DNA of 9,988 nucleotides from an uncultured delta proteobacterium (lineage in GTDB: Bacteria > Myxococcota_A > Polyangia > Polyangiales > Ga0077539). The stretch is from positions 1-9,988 of the forward strand of contig CAIOSS010000672.1 in NCBI GenBank assembly GCA_903860995.1, written 5' to 3'. Every line of letters begins with the position of its first letter. The stretch's first letter is position 1. The notes beneath the pieces were generated by a model. It was not told where the DNA came from. It was given only the letters and a program-made list of their open reading frames with translations, and did no database searches. The position numbers were made by a program, and so were the translations under genes. Positions 5,794-9,988 of this stretch are shown in pieces.

Positions 5794-8700
5794 ATGCAAG
5801 GTCAAGGAAGATTCGGCCCGCTGGTTCTCTTATGGATCACGGCGCTCGTGGGATGTGGCGGTCTCGGGAGCTCGGTGGTGGGCGGGCCCGACGACGCAGG
5901 AGGCGCCGACACCGCCGCGGACGTGTCGTCCGACGGGGCCTTCGACGCGCCGGAAGCCTCGCTCGACGCCGCCGACGCGGGGGCGCCCGACGGTGTCGTG
6001 GACGGCGCGCTGCCCGCCGACGGCGGCGACGCGGGCGCGGACGTGCGGCCGACCTGCGTCACCAACGCGGAGTGCGTCGACAACGAGTTCGGCCAGAACG
6101 TCTGCGACCGTGTCTCCGGTCGCTGCGTGCGCTGTACCGCGGCGGACGACACCTGCGCCGCGGGCGAATACTGCAACCCCACGTCGAACACCTGCGTGCG
6201 CGGCTGCCGTAACGACGAGGCCTGCCGCGGAGCGACGGACGGTGGGGTCGACGACGGCGGCGTGGTCTCCGGCGGGCGTTGCAACCCCACGACCCGCACC
6301 TGCGTCGACTGCGTGAGCGACGACCAGTGCGCCACCGGGCAGCGCTGCGTGGGCAACGTCTGCGTGACGGGCTGCACCGACTCGAGCCGCTGCGGGGCGG
6401 GCCAGGCCTGCTGCGGCGGCGGCTGCGTCGACACCCAGGGCAACGTCGCCAACTGCGGCGCCTGCGGCACCGTGTGCGCGACGCCCAACGGCGCGGCCCG
6501 CTGCGAGATGGGCATGTGCCGGGTCGGGGAGTGCACGGGCGCGTTCCGCGACTGCGACAGCACCGCGAGCAACGGCTGCGAGACCAACACGCTCACCGAC
6601 CTCTCCAACTGCGGCGGCTGCGGGCGCGTCTGCCCGACCCCGGCCAACTCGGCGCCCACGTGCGCCGGGGGCACCTGCGGGTTCACCTGCCTCGAGGGCT
6701 TCGCCGACTGCGACGGCGACGCGGCCAACGGCTGCGAGGTGGACACCCGCGCCGACCGCGTGAACTGCGGCCGGTGCATGAACGCCTGCTCGCCCGCGAG
6801 CGGCACCGGCGCCTGCGCGATGGGCATGTGCATCGTCACCGCGTGCAATGAGGGCTTCGGCGACTGCGACGGCAACGCGGCCAACGGCTGCGAGGTCGAC
6901 GTGCGCGCCAGCACGATGAACTGCGGCACCTGCGGGACGATGTGCCCGGCGCCCGCCAACGGCGCCGCGACCTGCGCGATGGGCCGCTGCGGCGTCGCCT
7001 GCGCGGACGGCTTCGCGGACTGCGACGGCAACGCGGCCAACGGCTGCGAGGTCGACACCCGCACCGACAACACCCACTGCGGCGCGTGCGGTCGGCCGTG
7101 CGTGATCCCCAACGGCACCCCGGGCTGCGCCGACGGCGTGTGCCGGGTGGGGATGTGCAACGAGGGCTTCGCGGACTGCGACGGCGACGCGGCCAACGGC
7201 TGCGAGACCGACGTGCGCACCGCGTCGGCCAACTGCGGGCGCTGCGGCAACGCGTGCGCGGTCGCGGGCGGCACCGCGGCGTGCACGGCGGGCTCCTGCG
7301 TGGTCGGCGGCTGCGCCACCGGGCGCAGCGACTGCGACATGAACGCGGCCAACGGCTGCGAGGTCGACACGCAGACCAGCGCCGCGAACTGCGGCGGCTG
7401 CGGGCGCGCCTGCGTGGTGCCCAACGCCACCCCGGCGTGCCGCGACGGGCGCTGCGGCGTCGGCACCTGCAACGACGGCTTCGGCGACTGCGACGGCGAC
7501 CCGACCAACGGCTGCGAGACCGACCTGCGCACCGCGACCAACAACTGCGGTCGCTGCGGCAGCGCGTGCTTCGTCGCCAACGGCGTCGCGGCGTGCCGCG
7601 CGGGTGTGTGCGTGATCGACCGGTGCACCACCGGCTTCGCCAACTGCAACAACTTCTACGGTGACGGCTGCGAGATCGTGACGCAGAGCGACGTCAACAA
7701 CTGCGCGACCTGCGGCAACGTGTGCCCGACCCCGACCGCGGGGTCGCGCATCTGCGTCGCGGGCGTGTGCGCCATCGGCGCCTGCGTGGCGGGCACCGGG
7801 GACTGCGACGGCGCCATCAACAACGGCTGCGAGGTGAACACCAACACCAACCTCCAGAACTGCGGCGGCTGCGGTCGCGTCTGCCCGGCGCGGGCGAACG
7901 CCTCGTTGTTCTGCTCCGCGGGCGCGTGCGGGTTCACCTGCAACGCGGGCTTCGCGGACTGCGACGGCAACGCCGCGAACGGCTGCGAGGTCGACACGCG
8001 CTCCAACACCGGCAACTGCGGCCGCTGCGGCAACGCCTGCTCCAGCGCCAACGCCTCGTCGGTGTGCTCGGCGGGCGTCTGCGGCATCGGGGCGTGCAAC
8101 GCGGGCTTCGCCAACTGCGACGGCAACGCGGCCAACGGCTGCGAGGTCGACACGCGCTCCAACACCGGCAACTGCGGCCGCTGCGGGGTGGTGTGCGCCG
8201 CACCCGTGGGCGGTAGCGCGACCTGCACGGGGAGCGCCTGCGTGCAGGCGTGCCCGGCGGGCCAGACCAGCTGCGCCGGCACCTGCCGGGCGACCGGCGC
8301 GGGCTGCACCTCCGCGGGCACCGGCGGCTGCGCCCAGAGCGGCACGGTGGTCTGCTCTCGCACGACCACCACCTGCTCCGCGGTGCCGCGCACCTCCGGG
8401 GCGTGCTCCTCGCCCGCGGGCGGCGCCTGCGGCGCGGGCGGCGTGTGCGCCTGCCCGGCGGGGCAGACCAACTGCGGCGGAACCTGCCGCGCGCTCGCAA
8501 GCGACCTCAGCAACTGCGGCGGCTGCGGGGTGGCGTGCACCGCGCCGATCGGCGGCGGGGTGAGCTGCTCCGCCGGCGCCTGCGTGCGGTCGTGCCCGGC
8601 GGGGCAGACCAACTGCGGCGGGACGTGCCGCGCGACCGGCGCGAGCTGCACCTCCGCGGGCACCGGCGGCTGCGCCCAGAGCGGCACCGTCGTCTGCTCG

Positions 8701-9279
8701 GGGACGACGACCACCTGCTCGGCGGTGCCCCGCACCTCCGGCGCGTGCTCGTCGCCCACGGGCGGATCGTGCGACGGCGTGGGCAACTGCGTGTGCCCGG
8801 CCGGGCTTTCCAATTGCTCGGGCACCTGCCGCAACCTCACCAGCGACGCCGCCTCGTGCGGCGCATGCGGCCGGGTTTGCGGCCCGTCGCAGGCCTGCGT
8901 GAGCGGCGTCTGCGTGGGCCAGGGGTCGCTGCGCTTCACCCTGACGTGGAACGTCAGCGGCGACATGGACCTCCACCTGCTGCCGCCGTGCGGCACGGAG
9001 ATCTACTACGGTCGGCTGTCCGCCTGCGGCGGCTCGCTCGACCGCGACGACACCTCCCTGCGGGGCCCGGAGAACATCTTCTGGGCGTCGAACTTCACCC
9101 CGGGCCGCTACTACGTCTGCCCGGAGGCGTTCACCTCCGCAGTGGCCAACGCGACCTGGACTCTCACCGTCGTTCGGGGCGGCGTGACCGTCACGACCCG
9201 CACCGGCGTCCGCGGCCGCACCGACGGCAACGTCGTCTGCAGCCCGTCCTTCCCGGGCGTGATCGCGCTCGACCTCTGA
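5794..9279 (+). CDS. Giant Cys-rich repeat lipoprotein with C-terminal DUF2135/YfaP-like domain
   Basis: This is a 1161-residue predicted surface or periplasmic lipoprotein. The signal peptide is short with a hydrophobic core (LVLLWITAL) and a lipobox L18-V19-G20-C21, so Cys21 should be lipidated. Residues about 32-87 are an Asp/Ala/Gly-rich linker, typical of myxobacterial lipoproteins. Residues 88-250 are irregularly Cys-rich with C..DDQC..GQRC..NVC-type knots. Residues 251-819 are 11 tandem 52-residue repeats, each with 8 Cys. Residues 820-1042 are a duplicated 114-residue Cys-rich module. Residues about 1044-1161 form a beta-rich domain (LTWN, SGDMDLHL, IYYG, SLDRDDTS, GPENIFW, PGRYYV) whose DLH...P.G..IYYG...GG.LD.D...GPE pattern resembles DUF2135/YfaP. 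By my count about 155 residues (13%) are Cys, implying extensive disulphide bonding outside the cytoplasm. Function is not known; cell-surface adhesion or matrix roles are inference. Similar repeats are sometimes mislabelled as tryptophan synthase alpha chain in automated annotation; no such enzyme fold is present here. Confidence 0.9.
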   Translation: MQGQGRFGPLVLLWITALVGCGGLGSSVVGGPDDAGGADTAADVSSDGAFDAPEASLDAADAGAPDGVVDGALPADGGDAGADVRPTCVTNAECVDNEFGQNVCDRVSGRCVRCTAADDTCAAGEYCNPTSNTCVRGCRNDEACRGATDGGVDDGGVVSGGRCNPTTRTCVDCVSDDQCATGQRCVGNVCVTGCTDSSRCGAGQACCGGGCVDTQGNVANCGACGTVCATPNGAARCEMGMCRVGECTGAFRDCDSTASNGCETNTLTDLSNCGGCGRVCPTPANSAPTCAGGTCGFTCLEGFADCDGDAANGCEVDTRADRVNCGRCMNACSPASGTGACAMGMCIVTACNEGFGDCDGNAANGCEVDVRASTMNCGTCGTMCPAPANGAATCAMGRCGVACADGFADCDGNAANGCEVDTRTDNTHCGACGRPCVIPNGTPGCADGVCRVGMCNEGFADCDGDAANGCETDVRTASANCGRCGNACAVAGGTAACTAGSCVVGGCATGRSDCDMNAANGCEVDTQTSAANCGGCGRACVVPNATPACRDGRCGVGTCNDGFGDCDGDPTNGCETDLRTATNNCGRCGSACFVANGVAACRAGVCVIDRCTTGFANCNNFYGDGCEIVTQSDVNNCATCGNVCPTPTAGSRICVAGVCAIGACVAGTGDCDGAINNGCEVNTNTNLQNCGGCGRVCPARANASLFCSAGACGFTCNAGFADCDGNAANGCEVDTRSNTGNCGRCGNACSSANASSVCSAGVCGIGACNAGFANCDGNAANGCEVDTRSNTGNCGRCGVVCAAPVGGSATCTGSACVQACPAGQTSCAGTCRATGAGCTSAGTGGCAQSGTVVCSRTTTTCSAVPRTSGACSSPAGGACGAGGVCACPAGQTNCGGTCRALASDLSNCGGCGVACTAPIGGGVSCSAGACVRSCPAGQTNCGGTCRATGASCTSAGTGGCAQSGTVVCSGTTTTCSAVPRTSGACSSPTGGSCDGVGNCVCPAGLSNCSGTCRNLTSDAASCGACGRVCGPSQACVSGVCVGQGSLRFTLTWNVSGDMDLHLLPPCGTEIYYGRLSACGGSLDRDDTSLRGPENIFWASNFTPGRYYVCPEAFTSAVANATWTLTVVRGGVTVTTRTGVRGRTDGNVVCSPSFPGVIALDL
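6544..8253 (+). repeat. 11 tandem 156-bp coding repeats (52 residues, 8 Cys each)
   Basis: Counted from the residue before x-[DN]-C, repeats begin at 6544, 6700, 6856, 7012, 7168, 7324, 7480, 7636, 7795, 7951 and 8107. Nine of ten intervals are exactly 156 bp; the eighth is 159. The consensus is F-x-D-C-D-G-x-x-x-N-G-C-E-x-[DN], about six variable residues, then N-C-G-x-C-G-x-x-C, a variable Pro/Asn stretch, C-x-x-G-x-C and a final C. Repeats 10 and 11 are nearly identical in DNA, while others differ mainly in the variable middle and in third codon positions. A degenerate half-repeat (VANCGACGTVC onward) precedes the array. The eighth Cys of repeat 11 is also the first Cys of the following module. 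Confidence 0.93.
8251..8919 (+). repeat. Tandem duplication of a 342-bp two-part Cys-rich module
   Basis: Copy 1 runs from 8251 to 8592 and copy 2 from 8593 to about 8919. Each copy consists of a CPAG-x-x-x-C-x-GTCRATGA subunit with a Thr/Ser/Gly-rich body (CTSAGTGGCAQSGTVVCS, then AVPRTSGACSSP), followed by a second CPAG...NC.GTCR subunit ending in a CG.CG..C block like that of the 52-residue repeats. The second CPAG anchors (8452 and 8794) are also exactly 342 bp apart. The first subunits are strongly conserved, with about 43 bp identical around CTSAGTGGCAQSG and mostly synonymous changes elsewhere. The second halves have diverged more, and copy 2 is slightly shorter at its end. Confidence 0.85.
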
Positions 9280-9286
9280 CGCCCGA

Positions 9287-9320
9287 CGGCGCCCGGGACC
9301 GCGCAGGTCACCGGGCGCCG
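9287..9320. terminator. Strong GC hairpin between convergent genes, possible bidirectional terminator
   Basis: CGGCGCCCGG (9287-9296) is the exact reverse complement of CCGGGCGCCG (9311-9320). Inside, GACC (9297-9300) pairs with GGTC (9306-9309), leaving a five-base loop and one bulged A. It begins 7 nt after the lipoprotein stop and lies between convergent genes. No U-tract follows on either strand, so it is not a canonical intrinsic terminator, though it may still block transcription or protect 3' ends. A separate 10-bp palindrome CGGGCGCCCG lies at 9337-9346; the rest of the gap to 9408 shows nothing else. Confidence 0.45.
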
Positions 9321-9408
9321 CGGCCGACCCCCCGGACGGGCGCCCGGCGCGGCGCCTGCCTCCCTCCCACGCCAACGATGTAGACGGTACGACCCGACGA
9401 GCGCGCGA

Positions 9409-9988
9409 TCAGCGCGGCGTGAAGCGGATGCGCGTGCTGCGGGTGATGTTGCCCGTGTACGCCACGGCGCGGACCGTGGTGCGGTAGTCCTGCAGACCGA
9501 CCGTCACGTTGGCCGGCGAGTTGATCAGCGTCGCGTCGGGCCCCGTGAAGGGCGCGTTGAACACCATGTCGAGCACGCCGTTGCCCTCGTACGCGATGAG
9601 CTCGTACGAGAACGCGCTCGGGCCCAGCGGGGGCGGCACCCCGGGCACCGGCGGGGTGCTGAGGTACAGCGTCGCGTCGGTGCTCTCGACGACGAAGCGC
9701 CGGCTGGGGGCCGCGCCGATGGTCGCGACGCAGATCCCCCGCGGGCCCTGCACCAGGTCGACGCCGAAGACGTACGCGGCGGGGAAGGGCGCGGCCGAGG
9801 ACGGCAGCGGCCCGAAGTGGCGGAGCGGCGGCGTGTTGGGGATCACCCCCGCGTTGCCGTAGTAGTCCCCGAAGCCCACCCACCCGTTGCTGCTCACGAA
9901 GTAGGTGAAGTTCGCTGTCCCCCAGAACTCCACCGGGAACTCCAGCGGCCCGCGCGCGAGCTCGTCGTCCTCGCCTCCGAGGAGCAGC
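9409..9988 (-). CDS. C-terminal part of a probable secreted beta-sandwich protein (5' truncated)
   Basis: The minus-strand frame is open from the right edge of the window to a TGA at 9409-9411 (192 visible residues); an internal GTG at 9933 is not convincing as a start because coding continues upstream (LLLGGEDDELARGPLEFP). The sequence has alternating short beta-like strands: FTYFVSSNGWVGFGDYYGN, then PFPAAYVFGVDL, RRFVVESTDATLYL, FSYELIAYEGNGVLDMVFN and a final RIRFTPR. The 'SSNGW..FG...N' start, 'RRFVVE' middle and 'YELIAYEGNG.LDMVF' end follow the order of NIDO-like beta domains seen in many secreted myxobacterial proteins; this resemblance is by eye and moderately certain. No enzyme motif is visible. 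It is convergent with the Cys-rich lipoprotein. The N-terminus, where a signal peptide should be, is outside the window. Confidence 0.75.
   Translation of the reverse strand, partial: LLLGGEDDELARGPLEFPVEFWGTANFTYFVSSNGWVGFGDYYGNAGVIPNTPPLRHFGPLPSSAAPFPAAYVFGVDLVQGPRGICVATIGAAPSRRFVVESTDATLYLSTPPVPGVPPPLGPSAFSYELIAYEGNGVLDMVFNAPFTGPDATLINSPANVTVGLQDYRTTVRAVAYTGNITRSTRIRFTPR

Noticed and set aside
6055..9000. CRISPR-like or satellite DNA interpretation of the regular 156-bp repeats
   Set aside because: The repeats are in frame, differ at third positions and keep Cys spacing, so they are protein repeats; unit size and divergence do not fit CRISPR repeat-spacer structure.
5794..9279. Tryptophan synthase alpha chain, a label sometimes given to proteins with these repeats
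   Set aside because: There is no TIM-barrel sequence; the protein is a Cys-rich lipoprotein with repeat and beta domains.
5830..9375. Very long open frame on the minus strand (about 1181 residues) opposite the lipoprotein gene
   Set aside because: It is an antisense shadow of the GC-rich repeat array: its composition is Ala/Arg/Gly/Val-rich low complexity with the same 156-bp period and no recognisable domain or signal.

Overview
The window is very GC-rich, with third codon positions almost all G or C in real genes. It carries features typical of myxobacteria: a lipoprotein with an Asp/Ala-rich linker followed by long Cys-rich 'DCDG..NGCE' repeats, an AstA-like arginine N-succinyltransferase, and a membrane-anchored GAF-GGDEF protein. 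I read it as chromosomal DNA of a Myxococcota species, probably a Polyangiales-type genome. This rests on style and gene families, not on a marker gene. No rRNA, tRNA, CRISPR array, IS element or phage gene is visible.

Positions 1-3391 hold a compact plus-strand housekeeping run. It contains the C-terminal end of a multi-pass membrane protein (GT-C/mannosyltransferase-like), tsaB (t6A tRNA modification), dtd (D-aminoacyl-tRNA deacylase, overlapping tsaB by 4 nt), an astA-like arginine N-succinyltransferase starting 16 nt after dtd, and a small FtsB/DivIC-type division protein. The tsaB-dtd pair joins two tRNA-fidelity functions in what looks like one transcript.

Positions 3392-5653 encode a diguanylate cyclase with N-terminal membrane helices, two GAF-like domains and a GGDEF domain with intact GGEEF and RxxD sites. 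The first ~90 residues of this apparent protein lie in a different frame from the rest. The break is at about 3738-3755, on a perfect GC hairpin. This is either a one-base sequence error or deletion, or (less likely) a real recoding or split-gene arrangement.

Positions 5794-9279 encode a 1161-residue lipoprotein with about 150 cysteines. Its parts are a lipobox signal peptide, an Asp/Ala linker, an irregular Cys-rich section, 11 tandem 52-residue repeats (8 Cys each, 156-bp period), a duplicated 114-residue Cys-rich module, and a C-terminal beta domain resembling DUF2135/YfaP. It is the most unusual object in the window. A strong GC hairpin separates it from a convergent minus-strand gene (9409 to beyond 9988) encoding the C-terminal part of a probable secreted beta-sandwich protein.

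No multi-gene novel system (defence, biosynthetic or mobile) is evident. The observations most worth following up are the repeat architecture of the lipoprotein and the frame break in the diguanylate cyclase.
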